43,202 bases of DNA, taken from contig CAKUFI010000017.1 of NCBI GenBank assembly GCA_934647305.1, positions 1 to 43,202 on the forward strand, in the 5' to 3' direction. The DNA is from an uncultured Clostridia bacterium (lineage in GTDB: Bacteria; Bacillota; Clostridia; Christensenellales; Aristaeellaceae). The position numbers and the translations under genes are program-made. The notes beneath the pieces were generated by a model. That model made no database searches. It was not told the DNA's origin and saw only the letters and a list, made by a program, of their open reading frames with translations. Below are positions 8,339-15,652 of the stretch, piece after piece (within the stretch, counting starts at the first letter, position 1; each line of letters opens with the position of its first letter).

Positions 8339-9739
8339 ATGCAAGGGGTTTCGGATCAGCAGAGGACTGTTTTTGAGGAGATGCCGGTTCACCGCGCGGT
8401 GGCGACGCTGGCGCTGCCCACGGTCATCAGCCAGATCATCCTGGTGGTGTACAACGTGGCGGACACCTACTTCGTCGGCCAGCGGGGCGACGCGAGCATG
8501 GTGGCGGCGGTTACGCTGTGCATGCCGGCGTTCATGTTCCTGACGGCGATCGCTAACCTGTTCGGGGTGGGCGGCGCCAGTCTGATTTCCCGGGCGCTGG
8601 GCGCGGGCGAGGAAAAACGCGCGTGCGCGGCCTCGGCGTTCGCGTTCTGGGGCTGCATGGCGACGGTCTTCCTGTACAGTCTGGCCACGCTGCTGTTCGG
8701 CGAGGGCTTCTCCGGGCTGCTCGGCGCGGACGCGCAAACGCTGCCCTACGTGCGGCAGTACCTGTTCTACGTGGTCACGGTGGGCGGACTGCCGGCGGCG
8801 ATGAACTCGGTGCTGGCGCATCTGGTGCGCTCCGAGGGGCGTGCGGGCGAGGCCAGTTTCGGCATGTCGCTGGGCGGCCTGCTCAATATCGCGCTCGACC
8901 CGCTGTTCATCTTTTTTGTGTTCCCGCGTGGACAGGAGGTTACGGCGGTCGCCGTAGCCACGCTGACCTCGAACCTGGCGGCGGCGGTCTACTTCCTGCT
9001 GGCGATGAAAAAACACAGGCACATGAGCCTGCTGTCGCTCAGGCCCAGCCTCCGGATGCTCGGGGATCAGGTGCCGCGCGAGGTCGTGACCGTGGGGTTG
9101 CCGGCCTGCCTGATGACCTTCCTTGAGAACCTGTCCTACGTCATACTCGACAACCTGATGGCGGCGGTGGGCGCGGCGGCGCTGGCCGGCATCGGCATTG
9201 CGAAAAAACTCAACATGCTGGCCCACAGCATCGTGCGCGGCATGTCCCAGGGCACCATGCCTCTGATCGGCTACAACTACGCCTCGGGCGACCATCACCG
9301 GATGAAGCACTCGATCCTGGTCACCGGCGTGGCCTCGACCTGCTTCGCGCTGGCCTGCACCGCGAGCGCGCTGCTCTTCGGCAGGCAGATGACCGGGCTG
9401 TTCATCCACGACCCCGAAACCACCCGCTACGGCGCAAACTTCCTGCACATCCTGTCGCTGGGCGCGCCGCTTTCCGCCTGCGCCTACACCTTCATTACCT
9501 TCTTCGAGGCGACCGGGCACAAGGATCGCGCGCTGCTGCTGGCTGTGCTGCGCAAGGGCGCGCTGGACATCCCGCTGATGTACCTGCTGCGGCTCGTCAT
9601 CCCGGTGTACGGCGTGGTCTGGGCCACCCCCATGGCTGACGGCGCAGCCTGCGTCGTGTCGCTGGTGCTGTTCGTGCGGTTCATGCGCACGCTCAACCAT
9701 CATGCTGCCCCGGAGCACGCATTGCCCGCGCAGGGCTAA
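8339..9739 (+). CDS. MATE-family multidrug/metabolite exporter
   Basis: 466 residues with about 12 membrane helices, arranged as two homologous halves typical of NorM/DinF-type cation-coupled antiporters. Features: LALPTVISQIILVVYNVADTYFVGQ in the first helix pair (cited in part), GVGGASLISRALGAG after helix 3, and the second-half equivalents IGIAKKLNMLAHSIVRG and GTMPLIGYNYASGD. The start at 8339 has GGAGGG 10 bp upstream and lies after the promoter at 8246-8274. The substrate is unknown. The stop is 5 bp before the first hairpin of a repeat array, which probably forms its 3' untranslated end. Confidence 0.92.
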   Translation: MQGVSDQQRTVFEEMPVHRAVATLALPTVISQIILVVYNVADTYFVGQRGDASMVAAVTLCMPAFMFLTAIANLFGVGGASLISRALGAGEEKRACAASAFAFWGCMATVFLYSLATLLFGEGFSGLLGADAQTLPYVRQYLFYVVTVGGLPAAMNSVLAHLVRSEGRAGEASFGMSLGGLLNIALDPLFIFFVFPRGQEVTAVAVATLTSNLAAAVYFLLAMKKHRHMSLLSLRPSLRMLGDQVPREVVTVGLPACLMTFLENLSYVILDNLMAAVGAAALAGIGIAKKLNMLAHSIVRGMSQGTMPLIGYNYASGDHHRMKHSILVTGVASTCFALACTASALLFGRQMTGLFIHDPETTRYGANFLHILSLGAPLSACAYTFITFFEATGHKDRALLLAVLRKGALDIPLMYLLRLVIPVYGVVWATPMADGAACVVSLVLFVRFMRTLNHHAAPEHALPAQG

Positions 9740-9787
9740 CTCCGGTCGGCAGGGCCGACACCCACTTGCTGCCGCCGGACAGATCAC

Positions 9788-9822
9788 GAAACCAGCCGCC
9801 ATAAATTGGAGCGGCTGGTTTC
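9788..9822 (-). repeat. Long-loop hairpin (module A), copy 1
   Basis: Perfect 12-bp arms (GAAACCAGCCGC) enclose an 11-nt loop that reads TCCAATTTATG on the minus strand. Confidence 0.85.
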
Positions 9823-9897
9823 TTCGAATCCGCAGGCTTCCCTGCGAATTGACGGTCGGCACTGCCGACTGCCATTTGCTGCCGCCGGACGACACAC

Positions 9898-9932
9898 GAA
9901 TTCGGGAACCATAAATTAAAGTTCCCGAATTC
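9898..9932 (-). repeat. Long-loop hairpin (module A), copy 2
   Basis: Perfect 12-bp arms (GAATTCGGGAAC) enclose an 11-nt loop that reads TTTAATTTATG on the minus strand. Confidence 0.85.
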
Positions 9933-10257
9933 TTCGGTTTTCCGGATTTTCCGGAAAACGCATCTCGGCGTTGCCGACTCGGGCAGGCTGAGCCTTGCAC
10001 CCACCTGCTGCCGAACAGAACACAAAATCGGGAACCATTCAGGTTCCCGATTCAGCTTGTCAAAAAAGTTTTGACAAGCTGGTGGACGGGGAAGCACGCT
10101 CCCCCGCCACTGCCACCCTCACCAGTCTCCGCTAAAAATCAAAGATTTTTCGGGCGCGGAGCCTGCAAGGAAACGCTTTTTTCTCTGGAAAATGGAATTT
10201 TCCGGCGAAAAAATCGCCCCGTGCCCACCGTACATACCGCTGGGCACGATTGAAAGC

Positions 10258-10298
10258 TCGAAAGGGCTGCGGCCCTCTCGAGCTCTCCCGAGTTTTTT
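10258..10298 (+). terminator. Hairpin with TGCG loop and T-run
   Basis: TCGA-A-AGGGC pairs with GCCCT-C-TCGA around the loop TGCG, followed 11 bp later by six T. The copy at 14002-14041 has the same loop but a stem changed to AGGGT/ACCCT, a compensatory change. Confidence 0.5.
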
Positions 10299-10345
10299 GA
10301 CAGTCTGAATCGGGAACCATTCAGGTTCCCGATTTCTTCGTCTCC

Positions 10346-10430
10346 GAACCCCCCGCCTGCTTCGCAGGCGCCTCCCCTTTCAGGGGAGGCATGGACGCAT
10401 CGTATAGGCGCCCCTGAAAGGGGAGCTGGT
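10346..10430. repeat. CTCCCCTGAAAGGGGAG-type repeat, inverted pair (module D)
   Basis: Two copies of the palindrome CTCCCCTTTCAGGGGAG face each other around a short spacer, with a flanking GAACCCC edge on the left. Related copies occur at 34087-34132 and as another inverted pair at 37194-37305. I recognise this as a dispersed repeat type seen in many clostridial genomes; its role is unknown. Confidence 0.6.
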
Positions 10431-10445
10431 CGCTGTTGGGCGGGC

Positions 10446-10478
10446 AAAAACTCCCCGAACCGCGCCGTATTCAGGGAG
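10446..10478 (-). terminator. Terminator of YkvI-like gene
   Basis: On the minus strand CTCCCTGAA pairs with TTCGGGGAG around TACGGCGCG and is followed by TTTTT. It is the distal part of the module C tail that begins inside the coding end of the gene at 10510. Confidence 0.75.
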
Positions 10479-10509
10479 CCGCGTCTGTTCAGTTATTTCC
10501 TTGTGCGGA

Positions 10510-11538
10510 TCAAAGTGCTTCTCTCCTGCCTTCCTTGAAGAAGGGCAGCACGACCAGCGCCAGCACGCAGATCCAGCCCAAGAGTGGATACGCCACGCCC
10601 ACCAGCGTCTCAAAGCCGCACACCGACATCAGCAGCGCCAGTCCCGCCGGCAGAATCAGGCACAGCGCCGGTCGATTCGGCAGGAACCTGGCCGTCTGAA
10701 CGCGCAGCGTGAGCAGCATGCCGGACAGCGTGGTCAGCACGGCCAGCAAGAGGCAGGCCGCGCTCGCGAGAAAGCCCGCGCTTCCCCACTTTGCGGCCGC
10801 GAGCGCCACAGAAGGCAGCGCCAGCGCGCGGATTTCGCCGCCCGCGCGAACCAGCGCGAGGTGCCCCGCCGCCAGCACGAGCGTGACCATCGCGCCGGCG
10901 CACAGCGCGCACCTCGCCGGATTGACCGGCCTTTTCCCGGCCAGCACGATCGCCCCGCCGCACAGCGCGCCATTGAACGAGGCGTACAGCACGCCCATCG
11001 GCAAGGCCAGCGAAAGGCCGCGCACCGTGAACCGGGTTGCCTCGCCCACGCCTCGGACGCTCAGCAGGTAATAGATCAGCACCGCAGGCAGCAGCACGGC
11101 GCCCGAGGCCGACAGCGCCCCGATCCCCCACCCGGCGACCAGCAGTCCCAGTGCCAGCGTCATCACCACGCCGAACGCCCGCGCGTCGCCAAGCGGCAGC
11201 ACCAGCGCAAACAGCTCGCCGCCCGCCGAGAGCATGGCCGCCGCGGTCGTCAGGCACAGCATGCCGTAAAGCAGGTGCATCGCGTCCTCACAGGCCGGGT
11301 TCATCAGCCGCCCGTACAGGCCGGGGAAGCTGTCCGCCCCCGTCTGACGCGCCAGCGAGAGCACCAGGTACACAATCCACCCCACGCATGCGCCCGCCAG
11401 CGGCACACCCAACCAGCCTGCCCCGCCGAACTGCGAAAAAAAGGTCACAATCTCCCGGCCGGACGCAAATCCCGCCCCAATCAGCGTGGCGCAGATGGCA
11501 AACGCCGCGCGAAGCGCTTCTTTCCAGGTTTCCTTCAT
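10510..11538 (-). CDS. YkvI-like multi-pass membrane protein (APC-fold)
   Basis: 342 residues, with about 10 hydrophobic helices. The N-terminus carries CATLIGAGFASGREIVTFFS, the most conserved feature of the YkvI family of Firmicutes membrane proteins, which are distantly related to APC-type transporters. Its function is not known. The ATG at 11536-11538 has AGGAGG about 10 bp upstream. The long frame continues upstream, antisense to the next gene, and is not coding there. The last codons (EAL, then TGA) lie within the repeat motif GCACTTTGATCC that elsewhere sits downstream of genes. It is divergent from the epimerase-like gene, with a 123-bp shared promoter region. Confidence 0.8.
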   Translation of the reverse strand: MKETWKEALRAAFAICATLIGAGFASGREIVTFFSQFGGAGWLGVPLAGACVGWIVYLVLSLARQTGADSFPGLYGRLMNPACEDAMHLLYGMLCLTTAAAMLSAGGELFALVLPLGDARAFGVVMTLALGLLVAGWGIGALSASGAVLLPAVLIYYLLSVRGVGEATRFTVRGLSLALPMGVLYASFNGALCGGAIVLAGKRPVNPARCALCAGAMVTLVLAAGHLALVRAGGEIRALALPSVALAAAKWGSAGFLASAACLLLAVLTTLSGMLLTLRVQTARFLPNRPALCLILPAGLALLMSVCGFETLVGVAYPLLGWICVLALVVLPFFKEGRREAL

Positions 11539-11594
11539 GGGCTTACGCTCACCTCCTGCTTTTATCCTATTCAGCGCGCGCCCGCTTTTGCACG

Positions 11595-11623
11595 TTGCTT
11601 TTGGGCGAAGGATGCGGTATAAT
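11595..11623 (+). promoter_or_regulatory. Promoter of aldose-1-epimerase-like gene
   Basis: TTGCTT at 11595-11600, 17 bp, perfect TATAAT at 11618-11623, 38 bp before the start codon. Confidence 0.75.
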
Positions 11624-11661
11624 GAATTCACGCTCAATAAAATGAAACGAGGGACGCTTAC

Positions 11662-12513
11662 ATGATTCACCTGCAAAACAATCAGTATCAGATGGATATT
11701 TCCCGAGTCGGCGCGGAGATTCACCACCTGCTCGGCCCCAACGGCGTGGAGCGCATCTGGCAGAACGTGCCGGCGGTCTGGCCCAGCCACACCCCCCTGC
11801 TCTTCCCCATCGCGGGCGCGCTGAAGGACGATACCTGGTACTATCAGGGCAGGGCCTACACCATGCCCAAGCACGGCTTCGTGCGCACGAAGGAATTCGA
11901 GCTGGAGTCGGTCGACATGACCCACGCGACGCTGGTGCTGCGCGGCGAGGCCATCCGCAATGCGGGCTATCCGTTCGAGTGCGAGCTGCGCGTGTGCTAC
12001 ACCCTGACGGGCAATCAGGTGCTGATCGAGTACAAGACCAGAAACGTGGGCAAGGAGCCGCTTTACTACTCCATCGGCTCGCACGAGGGCTATGCCTGCG
12101 AGGGCGGAATCGAGCAGTTTGAGGTGATCTTCCCCGAGGACGAGTCGCTCGAGCAGACGCTGCTTGACGGCAGTCTCCTGCGCCATGAGACCCGCGTCTG
12201 GCCGCTGCAGGATCACGCGCTCACCCTGACTGCTGACGACTTCAAGGACGACGCGCTAGTCTTCGCCAGCCTCAAGTCCCGCGAGGTCACCCTGCGCCGC
12301 AGGGATCGCGCCTACGAGGTCAGCGTGTCCTTCCCGCAGTGCGACACCCTGCTGCTGTGGACGAAGGTCGGCGCGCCCTACCTGTGCATCGAGCCCTGGT
12401 GCAACGCTCCCGACTACGTGGACTGCGACCAGCAGCTGACCCACAAGCCCGGCATGATCCGCGTCGAGCCCGGCCAGGAGCACACGGTCGCCCACACCCT
12501 GACGTTTCGGTAA
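11662..12513 (+). CDS. Aldose 1-epimerase (mutarotase) family protein, LacX-like
   Basis: 283 residues, single-domain galactose-mutarotase fold. Conserved points: GAEIHHLLGPNGVERIW near the N-terminus, LLFPIAG and PKHGFVR (catalytic-site His region), the SIGSHEGYA segment in place of the usual GxHPYF, and CIEPW containing the probable catalytic-base Glu. It resembles the LacX/YeaD branch, which interconverts anomers of sugars or sugar phosphates; the substrate is unknown. GAGGG lies 9 bp before the ATG. It is followed at once by a module C left arm and a tandem repeat array rather than by a clear terminator. Confidence 0.88.
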   Translation: MIHLQNNQYQMDISRVGAEIHHLLGPNGVERIWQNVPAVWPSHTPLLFPIAGALKDDTWYYQGRAYTMPKHGFVRTKEFELESVDMTHATLVLRGEAIRNAGYPFECELRVCYTLTGNQVLIEYKTRNVGKEPLYYSIGSHEGYACEGGIEQFEVIFPEDESLEQTLLDGSLLRHETRVWPLQDHALTLTADDFKDDALVFASLKSREVTLRRRDRAYEVSVSFPQCDTLLLWTKVGAPYLCIEPWCNAPDYVDCDQQLTHKPGMIRVEPGQEHTVAHTLTFR

Positions 12514-12618
12514 AAGGCAACGTTCGAGAGGCGGCTTTTCTGACCGGGCAGTGCCCGGACCCGCTTGCTGCCGGCAGGCTGAGCCTGCACCCGCTTGCTG
12601 CCGCGGGTTCTTTCGACG

Positions 12619-12652
12619 ACTGTCGGCCGCCATAGATTGAAGCGGCCGAAGT
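12619..12652 (-). repeat. Long-loop hairpin (module A), copy 3
   Basis: A 7-bp core CGGCCGC plus an outer ACT/AGT pairing. The 11-nt loop reads TTCAATCTATG on the minus strand. Confidence 0.8.
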
Positions 12653-12809
12653 CTGCGAATCCGCGCTGCGGATTTTCGGTCGGCCTTGCCGACTTCCGCT
12701 GTCGGCAGGCCATGCCTGTACCCACTTGCTGCCGGCAGGCAATGCCTGCACCCGCTTGCTGCCGGCAGGCTGAGCCTGCACCCGCTTGCTGCCGCGGGTT
12801 CTTTCGACG

Positions 12810-12843
12810 ACTATCGGCCGCCATAGATTGAAGCGGCCGAAGT
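12810..12843 (-). repeat. Long-loop hairpin (module A), copy 4
   Basis: Tandem duplicate of copy 3 with the same loop and core. It differs by one base in the unpaired bulge. Confidence 0.8.
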
Positions 12844-12978
12844 CTGCGAATCCGCACTGCGGATTTTCGGTCGGCCTTGCCGACTTCCGCTGTCGGCAGG
12901 CCATGCCTGCACCCGCTCCCCGCCGCACAGGCGCACTTTTCTCTCCCCCAACACGCAACGAGGAGGACATACGCATCC

Positions 12979-13821
12979 ATGTTCGGATACATTCAGGAAA
13001 TACTCGCCGACCCGAAGGGCGTGCTGCTGATCTTTCTGCTGGCGCTGCCCGGACGGCTGCTGGCCATTTCGGCGCACGAATCCGCACACGCCTGGGTGGC
13101 GAACCGCTGCGGCGACCCCACGGCGCGGCTGATGGGGCGCATCTCGCTGAACCCACTCAAGCACCTGGACCCGGTGGGCCTGCTGATGATGGTGCTGTTC
13201 GGCTTCGGCTGGGCCAAGCCCGTGCCGGTCAATCCGCTGAACTTCAAGCACTACCGCAAAGACGACCTGAAGGTGTCGGTGGCGGGCGTAACGGTCAACC
13301 TGCTTCTTTTCCTGACGGGCACGCTGCTGATGTATGGCGTAGTGGCCTGGGCGCTGGCCCGGCTGCCCTACTACGCCAGGGACTGGTTCGTCACAAAGGA
13401 CATGTACCGCACGGTCTATAACGGCGTGCCCGCGCTGGTGTCCGGCGGATACTGGTACGACCTGACCGAACTGATGCGCTACGGCACGTCGCTCTCTGAC
13501 ATCCTGATCGCGCCGGTGTTCGGCAAGGCCGCCGGCTACCTCTATCAAATGCTGGCCTACTTCGTGACCACCAACCTGGTGCTGGCGGTGTTCAACCTGA
13601 TCCCCCTGCCCCCGCTGGACGGCTATCACGTGCTCAACGACCTGGTGCTCAAGCGGCCCATATTCGCCGACCTGCGCGGCCAGCAGGTCGGCACGCTGCT
13701 GCTGCTTGCCGGCATGTTCACAGGCGTGCTGGACAAGGCGCTGGGCTGGGTCTACTCGGGCGTGATGGATCAGATCGGCGCGCTGTTTACCTGGCTGTTT
13801 GAATTAATCAAGCTGATGTAG
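12979..13821 (+). CDS. Site-2 protease (M50) family zinc metalloprotease
   Basis: 280 residues, polytopic. The zinc motif HESAH (residues 33-37, HExxH) is in the first helix region. The third ligand motif NLIPLPPLDGYHV is near residues 203-215, matching the NPxPPLDG form of the M50B/YwhC-like subgroup without a PDZ domain. Between them, LNPLKHLDPVG and FGWAKPVPVNP are typical of this subgroup. It probably cleaves membrane-embedded substrates; targets are unknown. AGGAGG starts 18 bp before the ATG at 12979. The preceding 450 bp are repeats, so the promoter must lie within or before the array. Confidence 0.92.
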   Translation: MFGYIQEILADPKGVLLIFLLALPGRLLAISAHESAHAWVANRCGDPTARLMGRISLNPLKHLDPVGLLMMVLFGFGWAKPVPVNPLNFKHYRKDDLKVSVAGVTVNLLLFLTGTLLMYGVVAWALARLPYYARDWFVTKDMYRTVYNGVPALVSGGYWYDLTELMRYGTSLSDILIAPVFGKAAGYLYQMLAYFVTTNLVLAVFNLIPLPPLDGYHVLNDLVLKRPIFADLRGQQVGTLLLLAGMFTGVLDKALGWVYSGVMDQIGALFTWLFELIKLM

Positions 13822-14052
13822 CGCATAAACGAGCTGGTGGACGGGGAAGCACGCTCCCCCGCCGCTGCCATGCTGTACATTTGCGCTGCCCGAGTCGGCA
13901 ACGCCGACCGTCGATCCACGGAGAATTCGGGAACTCGAATCTATGGTTCCCGAATTCGTCGCCAGAACCCGCGGCAGCAAGCGGGGCCGGGCACTGCCCG
14001 GTCGAAAGGGTTGCGACCCTCTCGAGCTCTCCGGGGTTTTTCGACAGTCTGC
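13822..14052. repeat. Hairpin repeat array after M50 gene
   Basis: It begins with GCTGGTGGACGGGGAAGCAC and CTCCCCCGCC (13832-13865), a block also found at 10078-10108. Next are a long-loop hairpin (13923-13957), the linker CCGCGGCAGCAAG, a 3-nt-loop hairpin at 13983-13997 (arm CCGGGC, loop ACT), and the TGCG-loop hairpin with T5 at 14002-14041. No gene is present. Confidence 0.8.
13923..13957 (+). repeat. Long-loop hairpin (module A), copy 5
   Basis: 12-bp arms GAATTCGGGAAC, loop TCGAATCTATG. Its arm family matches copies 2, 10 and 12. Confidence 0.85.
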
Positions 14053-14086
14053 AGCGGTCTCCCTTCGGAGGCCGCTCTTTTTTTTT
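14053..14086 (+). terminator. Strong rho-independent terminator before argG
   Basis: AGCGGTCTCC pairs with GGAGGCCGCT (10 bp with one G-T pair) around CTTC, followed by C and nine T. It insulates argG from the M50 gene. Confidence 0.85.
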
Positions 14087-14148
14087 GCATATTATGCATT
14101 GTTTCCGGTGTATATCGCACACATATTCAGTCTAATATTGCGAAACAC

Positions 14149-14216
14149 GCATATTTATGCTAAATATCGCGCAGGGGCTTGATTTTTGTTCATCGCTATG
14201 CTAATATTTATTCATC
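14149..14216 (+). promoter_or_regulatory. argG promoter with candidate ArgR operators
   Basis: The promoter is TTGATT (14179-14184), 17 bp, TAATAT (14202-14207). Overlapping the -10 is CTAATATTTATTCA (14201-14214), which resembles an ARG box (TGAAT, four A/T, ATTCA) with a perfect right half. A second palindrome, GCATATTTATGC (14149-14160), lies upstream. Repression by ArgR/AhrC with arginine is inferred from this layout and from the genes. Confidence 0.5.
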
Positions 14217-14264
14217 TCAAGCGGATAAACATTCAAAGCAATCATTCAAACGGAGGGCAAGGCA

Positions 14265-15548
14265 ATGGCACTGAACAAGGACAAGATCAAGAAAGTGGTT
14301 CTGGCGTACTCGGGCGGTCTGGACACGTCGGTCATCATTCCCTGGCTGAAGGAGAACTACAACAACTGCGAGGTCATCGCGGTGGCGGGCAACGTCGGCC
14401 AGAAGGACGAGCTGGAGGGTCTAGAGGCTAAGGCGCTGGCGACCGGCGCGTCCAAGCTCTACATCGAGGATCTGACCGAGGAGTTTGTGAATGACTTCGT
14501 GTTCCCGGCGGTCAAGGCGGGCGCGGTCTACGAGAACTACTTGCTGGGCACCTCGCTGGCCCGTCCGATCATTGCCAAGCGCCTGGCCGAAATCGCCCTG
14601 AAGGAGGGCGCGGACGCGATCTGCCACGGCTGCACCGGCAAGGGCAACGATCAGGTTCGCTTTGAGCTGTCCATCAAGGCCTTTGCCCCCGACATGCCGA
14701 TCATCGCCCCGTGGCGCGAGTGGTCGATCAAGTCCCGCGAGGAGGAAATCGACTACGCCGAGGCGCATCACATCCCGCTGAGGATCAGCCGCGAGACCAA
14801 CTACTCCAAGGACAAGAACCTCTGGCACCTGTCCCACGAGGGTCTGGATCTGGAGGATCCGGCGAACGAGCCGACCTACAACAAGCCGGGCTTCCTCGAG
14901 ATGGGCGTTTCGCCCGAGATGGCGCCCGACAAGCCCACCTACATCACGCTGCACTTTGAGAAGGGCATTCCGACCAAGCTCGACGGCGTGGAAATGGGCG
15001 GCGTGGAGCTGATCGAGAAGCTCAACGCGCTGGGCGGCGCGAACGGCATCGGCCTGCTGGACATCGTGGAGAACCGCCTGGTGGGCATGAAGTGCCGCGG
15101 CGTGTACGAGACGCCCGGCGGAACCATCCTCTACAAGGCGCACGAGGTGCTCGAAACCCTGTGCCTGGACAAGTACACCGCCCACTACAAGGCGCTGGTC
15201 GCCCAGAAGTTCGCCGAGATCATCTATGACGGCCAGTGGTACTCGCCGCTGCGCAAGGCCATCTGCGCCTTCGTGGACAGCACGCAGGAGACCGTCACCG
15301 GCGACGTGACCCTGAAGCTATACAAGGGCAACATGATCAACGCCGGCGTGACCTCGCCCTACTCCCTCTACGACCCCGAAATCGCCACCTTCGACGAGGA
15401 CAACGTCTACAATCAGGCCGACTCCGCCGGCTTCATCGCCCTCTTCGGCCTGCCCATCAAGGTCAACGCCAAGATGAAAATGAAGAACCAGGCAGCGCCT
15501 GGAGGCGGTGCCTGCGCCGGCCACGCGCATCCCTCGGCCATAGATTAA
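14265..15548 (+). CDS. argG: Argininosuccinate synthase
   Basis: Condenses citrulline and aspartate with ATP to argininosuccinate, the penultimate step of arginine synthesis. The N-terminal P-loop LAYSGGLDTSVII (ATP pyrophosphatase) is followed by GNDQVRFE and APWREW. ETPGGTILYKAHE lies in the C-terminal domain. GGAGGG is 8 bp before the ATG. The protein is 427 residues against about 400 for the family. The extra C-terminal tail of about 20 residues (NQAAPGGGACAGHAHPSAID) is rich in Ala, Gly and Pro and is encoded by repeat sequence: a CCAGGC hairpin near 15488 and a degenerate long-loop hairpin that contains the stop codon. First gene of the arginine cluster. Confidence 0.97.
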   Translation: MALNKDKIKKVVLAYSGGLDTSVIIPWLKENYNNCEVIAVAGNVGQKDELEGLEAKALATGASKLYIEDLTEEFVNDFVFPAVKAGAVYENYLLGTSLARPIIAKRLAEIALKEGADAICHGCTGKGNDQVRFELSIKAFAPDMPIIAPWREWSIKSREEEIDYAEAHHIPLRISRETNYSKDKNLWHLSHEGLDLEDPANEPTYNKPGFLEMGVSPEMAPDKPTYITLHFEKGIPTKLDGVEMGGVELIEKLNALGGANGIGLLDIVENRLVGMKCRGVYETPGGTILYKAHEVLETLCLDKYTAHYKALVAQKFAEIIYDGQWYSPLRKAICAFVDSTQETVTGDVTLKLYKGNMINAGVTSPYSLYDPEIATFDEDNVYNQADSAGFIALFGLPIKVNAKMKMKNQAAPGGGACAGHAHPSAID

Positions 15549-15560
15549 AGCCTCAGGATG
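15528..15560 (-). repeat. Degenerate long-loop hairpin containing the argG stop codon
   Basis: Arms at 15528-15538 and 15550-15560 pair at 8 of 11 positions around an 11-nt loop reading TTTAATCTATG on the minus strand. On the plus strand the loop supplies the codons for Ile-Asp and the TAA of argG. Confidence 0.65.
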
Positions 15561-15652
15561 CTTCCCCTGCGCTGAATTCGGGCATGTACCCCTTCAGGAG
15601 TACGAATCCCAAATGCAGAGCACAATTAAGCGACACGCCAGGAGGTTTTCCC

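Larger units (their letters stand above)
9740..10345. repeat. Mosaic hairpin repeat array downstream of MATE gene
   Basis: No gene is seen in this space. In order it holds: a short hairpin at 9745-9759 (arm GTCGGC, loop AGG) plus the linker CCCACTTGCTGCCG; a long-loop hairpin at 9788-9822; a hairpin at 9828-9849; a second short hairpin at 9855-9869 with a linker; a long-loop hairpin at 9898-9932; a hairpin at 9938-9960 (arm GTTTTCCGG); and further short hairpins near 9963-10015. Next come two copies of an AATCGGGAAC hairpin with a 7-nt loop (10026-10052, 10308-10334), a 13-bp hairpin with 3-nt loop at 10053-10081, and others at 10134-10150 and 10187-10203. A terminator-like hairpin with six T lies at 10258-10298. 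Confidence 0.85.
12514..12960 (+). repeat. Tandemly duplicated hairpin array after epimerase gene
   Basis: A module C left arm (12522-12543) runs into short hairpins with 3-nt loops: 12544-12558 (CCGGGC arms), 12573-12587 (GCAGGC), 12682-12696 (GTCGGC), 12734-12748 and 12764-12778. They are separated by CCCGCTTGCTGCCG-type linkers. A block of about 159 bp (12560-12718) is repeated at 12751-12909, offset 191 bp. I see only two differences, one in an unpaired bulge and one in a 3-nt loop, and none in a stem. No gene is present; the next ribosome site begins at 12961. Confidence 0.85.

Noticed and set aside
9822..9832. TTCGAATCC, which looks like a tRNA T-arm
   Set aside because: No acceptor stem, anticodon arm or CCA-side pairing; it belongs to the repeat hairpins.
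8258..10000. Minus-strand open frame of about 580 codons over the MATE gene
   Set aside because: Antisense shadow of a membrane protein; Arg/His/Gln-rich with no motif.
11539..12216. Upstream extension of the YkvI-like gene across the epimerase gene
   Set aside because: The extension is antisense to a clear gene; AGGAGG and the conserved family N-terminus place the start at 11538.
12560..12910. Possible CRISPR array
   Set aside because: Units are unequal, spacers are themselves palindromic repeats, there is no uniform repeat-spacer rhythm, and no cas genes are nearby.
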